DNA from: a virus
Virus record (IMG/VR): IMGVR_UViG_3300046804_002424
Coordinates: 1-64,000 of that record
Length of the DNA: 64,000 nt
Strand: one strand, 5' to 3'
The notes beneath the pieces are model-generated. The model searched no databases. It was not told the origin of the DNA and saw nothing but the letters and a program-made list of their open reading frames with translations. Position 1 is the first letter of the stretch, and every line of letters begins with the position of its first letter. Of this stretch, positions 18,569 through 30,400 are shown in pieces. Position numbers and translations under genes: made by a program.

Positions 18569-20341
18569 TTAGAGATTACACGCTCCTGATGTATATACCC
18601 AAGTCACATCCCAATTGAATCTTCCTTCAAACGGATTCCATGATTGGGTATCTCCGGTCTTAAAAACCAATCCAATATCAGATATAGAGTAAGACGATGT
18701 TGGAACAAGAGTCGCAAATGCTGTTGCTCCTATCGGTTTAAATGCGTCCATAAGTTGTTTTAACTGTTGATATTCTGGTCTACTAGCATGAATAACACAC
18801 TCTGGTGATTGCGGATGACTGGATTTAAATCCTGTAGGAGTAGGATAAACTACTTCAATATTTACTCTTCTTTCAGACTTAGAATTACCAACTTTTTCTA
18901 AAACTGGCCCAAGTGGTCTGCCCAAAACAAATGTTTCTGCAACAACGTCTGTTTGTCTATTATCAGTTACTGATATAGTTGAACTTAAAACTCCAGATAG
19001 CCACGATCCTGGTTTATTATTATAAGAAACAGAATATGTTATGGAACCTGCAATTGGACTTAAAGTTTCAGTATATGATAATGGAGTTATATTAAGTGGT
19101 ATTATACTTTTAGGACCAATCCATTGTACTGGCTGAGTTCGTCCTGTTGGAGCATCTGGAGACGGAACAGAGGATAGTGCTGAAGATGCTCTTTGGTATA
19201 AATATGGCTTAACCCCTGACATATATCCGTATAGTGCGTTTGTAAACTTGTTATTAGCTCTAGTTTGATCTGGAAATGATGGAAAAAATTCTTTAATTAA
19301 ATTACCTGTCATTATGGAACTTGGAAATACAACATATCCATTTGGAGCTTGTTCTAGACCCTTAATTGTTCCATTTAATGTAACAGTTTTAGAAAATTTT
19401 TCATCAGTAGATATTTCCCACGTAAAATCTTCAGTATATCTAACTCCTGTTCCTAAAGCCAACCAAGTGTCAGTAATACCATAAGATCCAGCAGACACAT
19501 TAGATTCTACAGTTCTCATGTGGTTATATAATCTTAAACCATCAGTGACCTGTTCATATGGCTGATTTGTTATTTGGACACCAGTAGCAATGCTTGATGA
19601 TGACGAACTGGTAAATGGAACGTATGCTATATTCGCTCTGTCTTTGACCCATTTCGAAGCTTCTACAAATGCTGCACTTTTTAATGCTGGATTAATTGGA
19701 TTATTTGGATTGCTTCTATCAATAGCTTTACCAACGGCACTTAATCTATGTGTAATTCTATATTGTAAAAAATTACGCATTGGAATATCTTGAATTTTAA
19801 TCTCTAAATCAGTTTGAGACGGAGACTTTGATGTATCTATAGTAGCATTTGGTTTAAAATCATATGAAGTTGTCTTTTGAACATGATTATAGTAATAAAC
19901 TTCTTCTAGTGGTTCTATTGTCCAACTATCATCGTATGATTCTATTAAGGCATTTCCAGTAGTACTTATGCTTTCTAAACTTATAGTATATGGCAATGTG
20001 ACAACCCAATTATTTTCGCTCTTAGAAGCGTTGCTAGATACAAAATATGTTCCAGAATAATTGGTTAATTGTAGGTTATTGCAAATTATTTCAAATGTTG
20101 AATTTTGTTTAATTGGATCTTTAAAATATGCTTCTATTCCACTATACCGGGCTAAACAATCGCTTAATCCTGTTCCTATTACTGTGCCTTCTAATTGTAG
20201 AGTAGTTTTATATGATAAAATATTATTATCTATATCTCTATTTGCTGTAGTGTCTATTGTAAGTAATGGTATTGCTCTACCACTATTAGGAGGATTACTA
20301 AATAAAGATCCTCCATATCTTATATTAACCTCATTAGCCAT
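18569..20341 (-). CDS. tail protein, distal-tail candidate
   Basis: 590 residues, beta-rich throughout. The N-terminus (MANEVNIRYGGSLFSNPP, then AIPLLTIDTT) and internal segments such as LSYKTTLQLEGTVIGTG and WEISTDEKFSKTVTLNGTIKG look like repeated beta-sandwich domains. The C-terminus (WNPFEGRFNWDVTWVYTSGAC) resembles the final strands of tail-tube-like domains. It lies 19 bp after the giant tail gene's start and 21 bp before the fibre gene's stop. The position after the tape measure and the length fit a distal-tail or baseplate adaptor, but that is inferred from gene order. Confidence 0.55.
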   Translation of the reverse strand: MANEVNIRYGGSLFSNPPNSGRAIPLLTIDTTANRDIDNNILSYKTTLQLEGTVIGTGLSDCLARYSGIEAYFKDPIKQNSTFEIICNNLQLTNYSGTYFVSSNASKSENNWVVTLPYTISLESISTTGNALIESYDDSWTIEPLEEVYYYNHVQKTTSYDFKPNATIDTSKSPSQTDLEIKIQDIPMRNFLQYRITHRLSAVGKAIDRSNPNNPINPALKSAAFVEASKWVKDRANIAYVPFTSSSSSSIATGVQITNQPYEQVTDGLRLYNHMRTVESNVSAGSYGITDTWLALGTGVRYTEDFTWEISTDEKFSKTVTLNGTIKGLEQAPNGYVVFPSSIMTGNLIKEFFPSFPDQTRANNKFTNALYGYMSGVKPYLYQRASSALSSVPSPDAPTGRTQPVQWIGPKSIIPLNITPLSYTETLSPIAGSITYSVSYNNKPGSWLSGVLSSTISVTDNRQTDVVAETFVLGRPLGPVLEKVGNSKSERRVNIEVVYPTPTGFKSSHPQSPECVIHASRPEYQQLKQLMDAFKPIGATAFATLVPTSSYSISDIGLVFKTGDTQSWNPFEGRFNWDVTWVYTSGACNL

Positions 20342-20362
20342 ATTAAATCCTTATCTTAGTTA

Positions 20363-21649
20363 TCAGGGCGACTTAAGAGCTAATCTCCAATTTGATCCGT
20401 CATGTATAAAAGAAGCAGCAGAATATGTTGCATCTAATGTCACTAATAATGGACTAAGATTAGTTGGACCATTGTATACGTCTAAAGAATATGTTGTATC
20501 TGTATTTCTAATTATAAATTCTGCACCCTCTGAAACCGTTAACGACAAAAGAACATCTCTGCTACTTCCACCAGGATTTAGAAACTGGTACTTGTCAGAA
20601 GCTAAACCTAAACTAATATCATCTGTTAAAGTGATTGTTGTAACTCTAATTGATGCTGGAATTACGGTATTTGTTATTGTTATCGTGTCTGTTGAAGTAT
20701 TGGCATCTATTGAAATACCTTCTCCAGCTTGAATATTCAAGGTATCAGTATTAGAATCAGCAGTTATAGTAGTACCACTTACCGCGATATTAGCAAAAGC
20801 AATATTATTAGTATTATCTGATGTTAATCTAACAATTCTATTAGAACTATTTAATCCTAATGGAATAGCATTTGTTGTGCTATCTGTTGGACATTGATTT
20901 TCAATACTTCCAGAGATTTTCAATATGCTATATGAATTATCCCATTTTAAACTATTGGCCACATCAAATCTAGTAGCTGATGAATTATAGAAAAAAATGT
21001 TTCCTTCATTTGTTGTTAATGAAGATAAATCTACTCCAATACCACCCTTGGTTACTCCAACTACTCCTGATATTTTAGCAGGTGGTAGGGTATTGTCTGT
21101 TAGATTTCCCATGAAAGATGTTGATGTTACGCCATATACATTTTGATCTAAACTACTCCAACCCATAATTTTAAAGGATGATACAAATCCTGTTGTCCAG
21201 TCATCTACTGTCTGGATTCTGACATCTCCTCCAACATCTAGGGTTGCTAAAGCTTCTGTAGATTTATTTACATTTAATCTTCCAGTACTAGGATTCCATG
21301 TTAATGTATCATTCGTTGCTTTATCAATAGTATGATTACCGTTGGAATTATAATTAAAATACATTAATGGTTTAGAGTTGCCTACAGATGGAGCAGTTGC
21401 TCCTGTAAAAGAATTATTAGTTCCACCATACTTGGTTTTAAGCGACTCTTCGCTACTTCCCGGCAATCCTAATCCGATAAATCTTCTTATCTCTCCATTG
21501 CTCAATTTAATATATAATCTACCATTATTAAAACCATTAGATGCGGACCCTAATGTTGAAGCATTAATAGCTATTTCTCCTTCTGTTATTTCTGATGAAG
21601 AAGGAGTGGTATTAGTATTAAGATTTGTTCTGTGATAATATTTAGTCAT
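20363..21649 (-). CDS. tail fibre / virion adhesin
   Basis: 428 residues. The N-terminal block (NTTPSSSEITEGEIAINAS, then GRLYIKLSNGEIRRFIG) is the 'grant of entry' module seen at the start of many phage fibre proteins, where EGE[IL]AxN and a short LYxK...G loop recur. The middle contains GNSKPLMYFNYN, LTWNPSTGRLNV and GGDVRIQTVDDW repeats typical of beta-stranded trimeric fibres. The C-terminus ends in a compact domain (VSEGAEFIIRNTDTTYSLDVYNG, then DGSNWRLALKSP). It lies immediately downstream of the larger 923-residue fibre and is probably part of the same receptor-binding apparatus. Confidence 0.65.
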   Translation of the reverse strand: MTKYYHRTNLNTNTTPSSSEITEGEIAINASTLGSASNGFNNGRLYIKLSNGEIRRFIGLGLPGSSEESLKTKYGGTNNSFTGATAPSVGNSKPLMYFNYNSNGNHTIDKATNDTLTWNPSTGRLNVNKSTEALATLDVGGDVRIQTVDDWTTGFVSSFKIMGWSSLDQNVYGVTSTSFMGNLTDNTLPPAKISGVVGVTKGGIGVDLSSLTTNEGNIFFYNSSATRFDVANSLKWDNSYSILKISGSIENQCPTDSTTNAIPLGLNSSNRIVRLTSDNTNNIAFANIAVSGTTITADSNTDTLNIQAGEGISIDANTSTDTITITNTVIPASIRVTTITLTDDISLGLASDKYQFLNPGGSSRDVLLSLTVSEGAEFIIRNTDTTYSLDVYNGPTNLSPLLVTLDATYSAASFIHDGSNWRLALKSP

Positions 21650-21661
21650 ATTAAAAACCTT

Positions 21662-24433
21662 TTAACTATCTGATGTTCCTGAAAAAGCTCCATAGCCAGC
21701 AATCATAGTATTAGTGTAAGCCAATTTGTTATCGTTTGTATCAAATACCATCATTTTGATGTCATCTGTTGTTGTGGTAGTTGGATATGATGTGGCATAT
21801 GTTTGCTCTGATAATATAGACTCTGAGACACCCTGATTAATATATAAGCCAGATGATGTTATAGAAAATCTGTTTGGTGATGATGGTCCAGAATCATATG
21901 ATACTGTGAATTGATTATTATTATATTCTACATAATAGTAAGTACTATTAAATAATCTAGTTATTCCAGACACATGTAAATTATAAGAAGGTACTGCATT
22001 AATACCTATTCTATTAAATTCACTATCAACAATAAATAAATTGTTTGTTCCGGAACCTAAAATATTGAATGCTTTACTTAATGCTGCTTTATTATTATTA
22101 ATTAATACAGTTCCTTGTCCAGTTGGAAACACTGTATTGGTACTACCTAAATATAAACCACTTGTGGCGCTCCAATAAACTCCTGTTGTGGAAACTAGAC
22201 TTGTTCCATCATAAATAACCATTGCATTATTGGTCATAGACGATGACAATTTAGCAATATTACTTGGTATAATAGCGGATGGATCAACAAAAGAAACATA
22301 GCCGTTTGGCTGATATGTTGCTATTGCTCCAGAAACAGGGGCTGAGGATGTTCCAGAATTTATAATAATATTTTGAACATAAATACTATCTGTTGATAAA
22401 GTTCCACTTACATCTAGCGAATATGATCCTGGAGTTTTATTTACTCCTATACCATTATTTCTGATAAAAATACCTGAAGTGCTAGATGCTCCATATATAC
22501 TAATATTATTAATTAATCCTGAATTAACAACAATATTTCCAGAATTAAGAACTATTGATGGATTATTAATGCCAAGAACAATACCATTCCCAGACGAAGA
22601 TAAATTATGACCTATGATTATACCACTATTTCCTAGTATGGTATCATTATTACCTATTACTACAGAACTATTACCATTAACTAATCCACTATTACCAATA
22701 TAAATTGTATCTCTTCCATTTATATTATTAGTATTACCTATTGAACAGCTATATACTCCGGAAACATTTGATTGAGATCCAATAATTGTAGTTAAATCTT
22801 TACCACTATTATTTAATCCAATTATATTACCAGATGAACCAATGAAAATATTATTTTGTCCAATATTTGAGATATAATTACCACTAATATATGTGGAATG
22901 TCCAACATCTATTATCCCAGTACCAGAAACAGAAGAATTATTTCCTATTAGTAAAATATTAGAACCATAGACTGTATCTGATCCTATAACCGAAATTTGA
23001 TTACCAGACACTGTTGATGAATGACCGGCTACTAAATTACCACTACCTTGTAAACTGTTAGAATTGCCAACTAAAATGTTTGTATTGGAAGTTGTACCAG
23101 AAAGATTATTATTGTTACCTCCAATAAAATTATTATATCCACTATTAATTACTTTGTTTCCAATTATAACATTATTATTATCGTTAGTTTGAGATGCTAG
23201 TCCAATATTAATTTTTGTTGGATGAACAGCAAGAATATTGGTCGAGACACCAGAAAGGTCAACATTAAATAATAATTCTCCACTGGTATTATTGATTGTT
23301 GTTCCTAATATTCTACTTTTAATTTGGGCATAATTTACTTGTTGGGCACTACTATTTCTTCCAGCTAAATTAATAATTGCTGGATAATCTCCAACTTCTG
23401 AGCCGCTAGTAGAATTATGATACAATGTGAGCTGTGTTCCACTGGCACATTGTGAAGATGTTTCAAGTCTCAAGGTTTCATTTGCACATCTACCAACCAG
23501 ATGTAATACTGACGAAGGAGTATTTGTATTAACTCCTAATCTTCCTGTTGAAGCATCAAAGTATATCTGATTTACTGTTCCTGTACCTTTTACTTGAAAA
23601 TCGGAGTTGTATGCTTGATTGTTAAAAACAATATTTTGTCCAGAAAATGCTGGTAAAATTATATTCCCAGAAGCTGTTGAAGAGCCGCCGAGTATAAGAT
23701 TGCTATTGTCCCAATGAAGATTATTACTTCCTGCAAAATCTACTTCATTAAGTTTAAATTGTAAATTACCTGAAGAACCGGCTGGTAATCCGGCACTATC
23801 TATTTGAATCTCATTATTTAGTTCATACCAGCCAGATCCATCTGAAATTATAGATGTAAATTTTGTTGCTGGAGTAAGAGTTAATGTTGATGCGCCATCA
23901 ATGAGTTGTGATCCAGATGGTGAGATAATGATATTATTTGTTGATGAATTTAAAGATCTAAATGATAAAAGTAGATTTTTATTTCCAGATGCCGATGGTA
24001 AACTAACTGTTACGTTTGATCCGCTAGCAGAAATACCATATGTTGTTTGAACTGTGTCTGCTACAAAACTTGATGTTTTTAAAGCAAAATTATTGCTGCC
24101 ATGGTTAATTCGCTCTGCATCTATTACTGCTATTACGCTTTTAGTTCCGGCGCTTAAAACAACTTTAGCATTGCTGTTTGAAGATTTATAAATAGTAGTA
24201 ACGCTATCATATCCTCCACGAGCTAATACTATTTGACCACCATTATCTATAACTTTACCAAGACCATACTCCCATTCTTGCAGAGAATCGTGTTTTAAAT
24301 AATATGGAACATATTTATTTACTAAACTAGATAAAGAAGTGTAGTATGATAGTGCTGATCCAAGTAATAGATCATTTAATCCATCACTGCTTGTTGTATT
24401 TCCAAGATTATTATCGTAATAATATACTGTCAT
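21662..24433 (-). CDS. large tail fibre with left-handed-roll-like repeats
   Basis: 923 residues. Residues about 420-660 hold a series of 14-18 residue repeats rich in Asn, Gly, Ser and Ile (for example IIGNKVINSGYNNFIGGNN, GNLVAGHSSTVSGNQ, IGNTNNINGRDTIYIG). This is the pattern of YadA-head / Hep_Hag trimeric rolls. Upstream are GVNTNTPSSVLHL and downstream GIGVNKTPGSYSLDVSG blocks, the latter typical of fibre collars that register to the tail. The start ATG is 3 bp from the stop of the tape-measure gene. It is most likely a trimeric receptor-binding fibre. Confidence 0.7.
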   Translation of the reverse strand: MTVYYYDNNLGNTTSSDGLNDLLLGSALSYYTSLSSLVNKYVPYYLKHDSLQEWEYGLGKVIDNGGQIVLARGGYDSVTTIYKSSNSNAKVVLSAGTKSVIAVIDAERINHGSNNFALKTSSFVADTVQTTYGISASGSNVTVSLPSASGNKNLLLSFRSLNSSTNNIIISPSGSQLIDGASTLTLTPATKFTSIISDGSGWYELNNEIQIDSAGLPAGSSGNLQFKLNEVDFAGSNNLHWDNSNLILGGSSTASGNIILPAFSGQNIVFNNQAYNSDFQVKGTGTVNQIYFDASTGRLGVNTNTPSSVLHLVGRCANETLRLETSSQCASGTQLTLYHNSTSGSEVGDYPAIINLAGRNSSAQQVNYAQIKSRILGTTINNTSGELLFNVDLSGVSTNILAVHPTKINIGLASQTNDNNNVIIGNKVINSGYNNFIGGNNNNLSGTTSNTNILVGNSNSLQGSGNLVAGHSSTVSGNQISVIGSDTVYGSNILLIGNNSSVSGTGIIDVGHSTYISGNYISNIGQNNIFIGSSGNIIGLNNSGKDLTTIIGSQSNVSGVYSCSIGNTNNINGRDTIYIGNSGLVNGNSSVVIGNNDTILGNSGIIIGHNLSSSGNGIVLGINNPSIVLNSGNIVVNSGLINNISIYGASSTSGIFIRNNGIGVNKTPGSYSLDVSGTLSTDSIYVQNIIINSGTSSAPVSGAIATYQPNGYVSFVDPSAIIPSNIAKLSSSMTNNAMVIYDGTSLVSTTGVYWSATSGLYLGSTNTVFPTGQGTVLINNNKAALSKAFNILGSGTNNLFIVDSEFNRIGINAVPSYNLHVSGITRLFNSTYYYVEYNNNQFTVSYDSGPSSPNRFSITSSGLYINQGVSESILSEQTYATSYPTTTTTDDIKMMVFDTNDNKLAYTNTMIAGYGAFSGTSDS

Positions 24434-24435
24434 AA

Positions 24436-27400
24436 TTAATACCCTTCATTTTGTCTACTCTTTTGATCAAACGCATCTTTAATCGCTCTTTGAACCAGAG
24501 TTCCTAATGGTCCGTTAAGAACATCTGCCAGCACTGACGCCCCATTAATTGTTACATTAACAGGAATAGGTGTTGGAACTTCCAATCTTACTGTGGATGG
24601 TATAGCATTGTGAAGTTGTTCAATAAATCGGTCTAGTCGGTTTCCAAGTGCTTCTATGCTGACTGATGGATTGATCTGATTATTAGATACACCGTTTGTT
24701 TGTACCTGTCCTATCTCAGGATTATTTTCAGTTATATTATTAAGCTTCTTAACAGCATTAACAAATGCCAAATTAAGATTATCTGCTCCTTTCTTTAACA
24801 TATCTGATAAATAGGTCATATTTGAATCTAAAACAGATGTTCCTGGTGTTCCTGTTGCTAAATATGCTACTCCTCCTTTAGAATAGTAGCCATTATTAAT
24901 AGCCTGTAATAATCCTAAATGTTTTTGAGATGCTTGACGATTAACAACAAATTCGCCAGGAGTTAACATGGCAGGAACAGTATCTGTGCCCATTGGTTGA
25001 TATGGAACCAGAGTCCCACTATTTGCGTAAACTACTCCTCCATATTGTTTTGATTTTGGCGTTAAATGAGGTAGCGTAGGTGGTAATTGTGGAGTATTTC
25101 TTCTTCTTGTTTTTTCCTCTTCGCTATTAAATTTATTATTTACAGGAATTTGACTATACTGAAAACGCTTGTATTCATCTATCATATCTAGAGCAAATTT
25201 AATTTGCTCATATTCTTCGTCATCTATCACAGCATCTTTGCGCTGTTTTTTACCTTCCAAATAACCAGATGCTCGTAATCTTTGTTGCAATTCGAACATT
25301 GCTCGATTATCAGTAGGAGCTAATTGAGCATTTATTTGTTTTCTTAGTCTATCAAGCATTGCTGCTTTTTGTTTTTCTTCTTGTACCTTTTCTCCTTGTA
25401 TTCTTCTATCATTTAAAGCTTTGGCTCTGGGAGTCTTGAACGGTATATAGGAACCATCTTCAGCATAAACAACTCCGCCTTTATTATAATAGTCTTTATT
25501 TGGAAGATTTTTTGGATTAAATTCATTAAATATTGATGTTTGATCTCTCTGTAATCCTGACAGCTTTTTTTCGGCCATTAATCTATTCCATACTTTATCT
25601 ATCAAATTAATTTCTTTTTCGGATCCAAAATACTGTCCTCTCAAAATCTCAATCGCATTTCTATTTGGCGTCATTTCTTTGTCAAAAATCTTAAGAGCAG
25701 CTTCAACATTTGCACGTACTCTATATAAATAATTTTGTCTTTTTGTGGCTTTTCTATATAATTCTCCTGGATTTTGCCCACTATCAAGTTTTTGTCTTAT
25801 ATTATCTTCTTTTTCTTTAACGTTGATATTAAAAGCATCTTTTCCAAATAATTCTGGGGCATCTTTCATTTGCTGAAATAATTCTATAGTTATTTTTTCA
25901 GAAGGGCTGGCTTTTTTATAAGCCCTAAAAGCTTCATTTTGTTCAGCAATAAGTTGATACTGTGTTATATTTTTGTCAAACCAATTATATTTATTTCTTG
26001 CTATTCTAGCAGCATCAGTTACATCTTTAGCTTGTTCAACATAAGCTGATTGATCTCGTTCAACTCCACCAAATCTCATTTTTCCTTCTTGATCAACTCT
26101 TTGTTTATTTTTACGATTTAGAATCCAATATTTTCCACTTTGTTTTAATAATGACATTCTGTATTGAAGATTACCAGCAACTCCTCTTAAAAGATCGTTA
26201 GGACTTCTAGATGGAATTTCTCCACCAGTAGCATAATATCCACTATTTATAGCTTGTAATAATCCTAAATTATCTTTTGTTGATTGAGCATTTACAACAA
26301 ACTCTCCTGGCGTAAGCATTGCCGGAATAGTATCTGTACCTTTTGGCTGGAAGTTGATATATTTGCCATCAGAAGCATATACCATTCCGCCAGTATTAAA
26401 TTTTTGAGAATTAATAGAATTTGATAAATTATTTATATTTTTATTTAGTAATAAGAATTGTTTGTTATTTGAATCTTGACTATTTCCTATAGACGAATCA
26501 AGAGATGGAATCTGATTATTTTTTGTAGTTAAAGTTGTATTATTAATATTTTGAGATAGTGTTTTAACGGTATCAAGTTTATTACCTAATGTTGTCTGAT
26601 TGATCAGACCGCTTCTTGTCATATCTTCTTGTCTTGCTGTTGCTGATCTTTGTGATACTCCTGATAAATCTGCTTGACCTCCAACAGCCAGATAGTTTAT
26701 TCTACCTCCCTTACTATTATTTATAGCAGTTAATAGTCCAAGATTTTCTCTTGTAGATTTTGCATTAATTACAAACTCACCCGGAGTTAACATTGCTGGT
26801 ACAGTGTCTGTGCCTTTGGATTGGAAATTAATATATTGGCCATTGGCAGCATATATTAATCCACCATTAGCTCTTAGTTGTCCATTAGCATTAGCTCTTG
26901 GTTGTGGAGGAGCAGCGCCCATTCGTCTTGCTATATCATTCATAGCGGCAACAAATGCTCTTTGTGTTTCAGCAAGGGAGTCCAATATTTTTTTTCCAAC
27001 CTCCTGTAATAAATCTTTTTGAATAGTTCTATCATTTTCATTTTGTAGTCTAACAGCATCAACCTGAGCCTGTTTTAATGTTTCCATTCTATTTACTAAA
27101 GCTAGTAATACAGGATCATCTTTTGCTCTTTCTGCTGGATCTTGTCGTAGTGTTGCTAAAATTTTCTGGAAGAATGGATTTTGATCTAATCCTGTACCTT
27201 GGGCTCTGGCAAAACCTTCTAAAAGATCAGCTTTCATTACGTCTAATTCTGGACCTTCTATTCCAGCAATTTGTGTTAATTCACCAAATAAACTTAATGC
27301 TTTTTTATTCTCATTAGCATATGCCGCTTGAGCATCGCTCATAGCTTCTTGGGCTGTTTTACCTTCTTTTATAGCTTGAACATAAGCTTTTTGTGCGGCC

Positions 27401-30400
27401 TGAGATTGGTATATTGTGGTTAGTTGACCTCTTAATGTATTATTTAATAAATTAAATGTTTGATTCAATTCCATTAATTCTTGTGGTGTGCTGCCAACTA
27501 ATTTTTCTGCAAATGCTGATCCTGCTTGCTTTTGTGCTTCTAGTTGAGCAACTCGTTTCTGAATTTCTGATGTAACATCACTTATAGCTCCTTCTAGTGA
27601 TGCTGGTAAATCTTCTAGTTCTTTACTTGTTTTATCTATAGTAGAATTAACTTTTGCTAACTTAAGTTGTAAATTAGCAACTTCTCTTGCTGCTCCAGGA
27701 TTAGTTGCTGTTTCTGCTGATTTTTTATCAATTTGAGCTTGTAATGCTTGTTGTTCTTTTTGAGCATTAGCTCTCATATTCGCAATATTTTGCGGAGTAA
27801 AATCGCCCTGATTTTTAATTCCTAATCTGGCCCTGTTACCTGCAAAACGAGCATTTATTCTTTCTCCAATAGATACTTTTTGTCCTAATGCTTCTTTTGT
27901 GGCTAATCCACTCTGGGCTTGCATTTCTACTAATGCTGCTGTTCTATCTACTCTTCTTTGTTCAATTTCTACTACTCTTTCTGCAACCTTGCCCAACTCT
28001 TCTAAATGTTTAGCAACATTCTCATTGTTTTTAATGAGTAATTGTCCGGCCTGTTGTGCCGCTTTATTTAATGGTCCTGTTGCCTTGTCTATTAATTCAG
28101 CAGGGTCTATTGATGAATCTCCCGCCTCTTCAACAGCTTTATCAACAGTTTCTCTTACTCCATTTATTAGAGTTTGAGCCATGCTGCTATTTGGACCAAA
28201 AGTGGCCAAGATATCATTTGTTAAATTACGAGTAACAGATGCTCCTACTTCAGCATTACTTCCTCCGGCATTATAAACAGCATTCGCTTCTCTTGTTGCC
28301 TTTTCTGTGGCTCTTGCTCCAAATTCTGCTACTCGTCCAACTAATTGTCCTGTTGGTCCCATTCTAGAAGCAGATGACGATATTGCTGCTTGTCTTTCTG
28401 CGGCAGAATAAGCGTTAGGATTTTGAAGAACATTATTTGTTTTTGCGAATGTGGAACTGGTTAAAGAAGCTTTTCCAGAAAAAATCTCGTCAGCTTTGCC
28501 AGATATTTGTCCCAAATCAAAACTAGATTTATTTAATACTTCGTCTAAAGCATTAAAAGATTTTTCCAAACTAACAACTGCTTGCATCATTACAACTTGT
28601 AATTTCTTAGATGCTTCTGCCGCAGCCTTTGCTTGTGCAGCAGCACCGGCTTCTGCTGTTGCTCTTCGTGATATATTTTCTGCCATAGCTGCCAAGTCTT
28701 TATTAGTCTGTGCTTGTACAGCATCGGCCTCTGCTCCTCTTCCACTATCTCTTAATTTTTTGATTTCGTCCGCTCTTTGAAGTTGAAAAGCCGCATATTT
28801 TTCATCTGCTTCGGCTATATTAGAGGTTAGAGTTTTAAACTGGGCAGGGCTCATACTTTTGCTTACTTCATCAAAAGTCTTCCCTGTTCTCATCATTTCT
28901 GCTTCTAAAAATTGTTGAGCCTGTTCTGCTCCTGCCTTTTGAGTTTCTGCTCTTCTTTTGCCAAGATCTGCTGTTGTTTCATCTTGATATCCTAACATCT
29001 TGCCAAAACCACTTGCTCTTTGTCTTTTTATACCTTCTCCTGCGGCAGCTTCTACAGAGGATGCTTCATTAAAAGACTTAAAGAATGCTAATTTTTGTGC
29101 TCCGCCTGGTTTAGACATATAAGCTTGAAGGGCTTTTCCGCTTTTTTCTGTTGCAGCTTGAGACGCTGCCACTTTTTGACTTTGAGCATATTCTTCATTT
29201 GCTTTCTTGGCATCTCCTAGACCCATAACAAATCCCGCTAAAGCTCCTGCTGCTGCGCCTACTCCTGTTCCAATAGGACCAAATAAACTTCCTACGGTTG
29301 CTCCTATAGAAGCCATATTTGCTACGCTTCCGCCAACTGCTGATATTGTTCTGCCAGACTCTGTTTTTTCTCCTCCCATAGCATTAGATAGAGCCTCTAC
29401 GCCCATACCGCCAACCATTGTTAAAGCCATGCCAGCCATGCCAAATCCGCCTCCGCCACCACCATCTCCGGCTCCTCCGGCTCCTCCTGCTCCTCCACCA
29501 CCTCTTGCTCCTCTGGAACCAAATCTTCCTAAACCAATAGAATTTAATACTCCTCCTCCAATGCTACTAATCAATCCGCCAGCACCTCTTCCAGCAGCCA
29601 TCACACTAGATTTGCCAACTTGTAATAATCCGGTTCCAGCATTTTTTGCAGCTTGTGTTAGAGTTTGAAGTGGCGTTGTTGCATTTTTAAGACTTGCAGC
29701 AAATTGTAATCCTGCATTAGACATGTTACTAGTAGAAGACATACCCATAGGAGTATTTCTTCGATCTACCACATCCTGTCCTCTTTGATATTGTCCAACA
29801 TTTCCGGCAATTTGATTTATTCTTGCTTGACTGGCCGCAAAGCCAGTAGGACCAACAGGAGCAGTAATATTTCTGGATTCTGATACTCCAGCGGTTTGTT
29901 GTAATACTCCTTTTTTGGGTGTTCTTTCTGAACCTGCTCCTCCAACTCCAGCTCCTACAGCAGAGGATAGAGCATCTGCTGTTGATGCTCCTTTCTCTAA
30001 AGATCTGTCTAATTTTTTCATCGCCATAGCGATATCTTCTGCTGGCCAATCAGTGACCATGCGCTCTAGCTGTTCAAATGCTTGAGCATTTCTAGTTATG
30101 CTAGCACCAAGCCTAGCAGAATCTTTTGGAGACATTCCAGCTAATGTGGATTGTAAAAGTCCACCAGAATTTAACTTTTGTACACCTCCTACAGCACCAC
30201 CTTTATTAAATCCCTGAATTTTATCTGCTCTATTTAATTGATGAAGTCTGCTTGCTCCTATTCTACTTGCTGCTTTTCTATTAATTACAAATTCGCCAGG
30301 AGTTAATAATGCGGGAACAGTATCTGTGCCAACTCCACCGCCAACAGCAAACTTCTTTCTACGCTGCATGTAACGATAGTCTCTAGTGGCGGCACGAACT

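Noticed and set aside
20061-20732. 223-codon plus-strand frame
   Set aside because: Antisense to the 590-residue tail gene and the fibre gene; the long frame comes from low stop-codon chance opposite Asn/Thr-rich coding DNA.
29207-29668. 153-codon Pro/Ala-rich plus-strand frame
   Set aside because: Mirror of the Gly/Ala-rich stretch of the tape measure.
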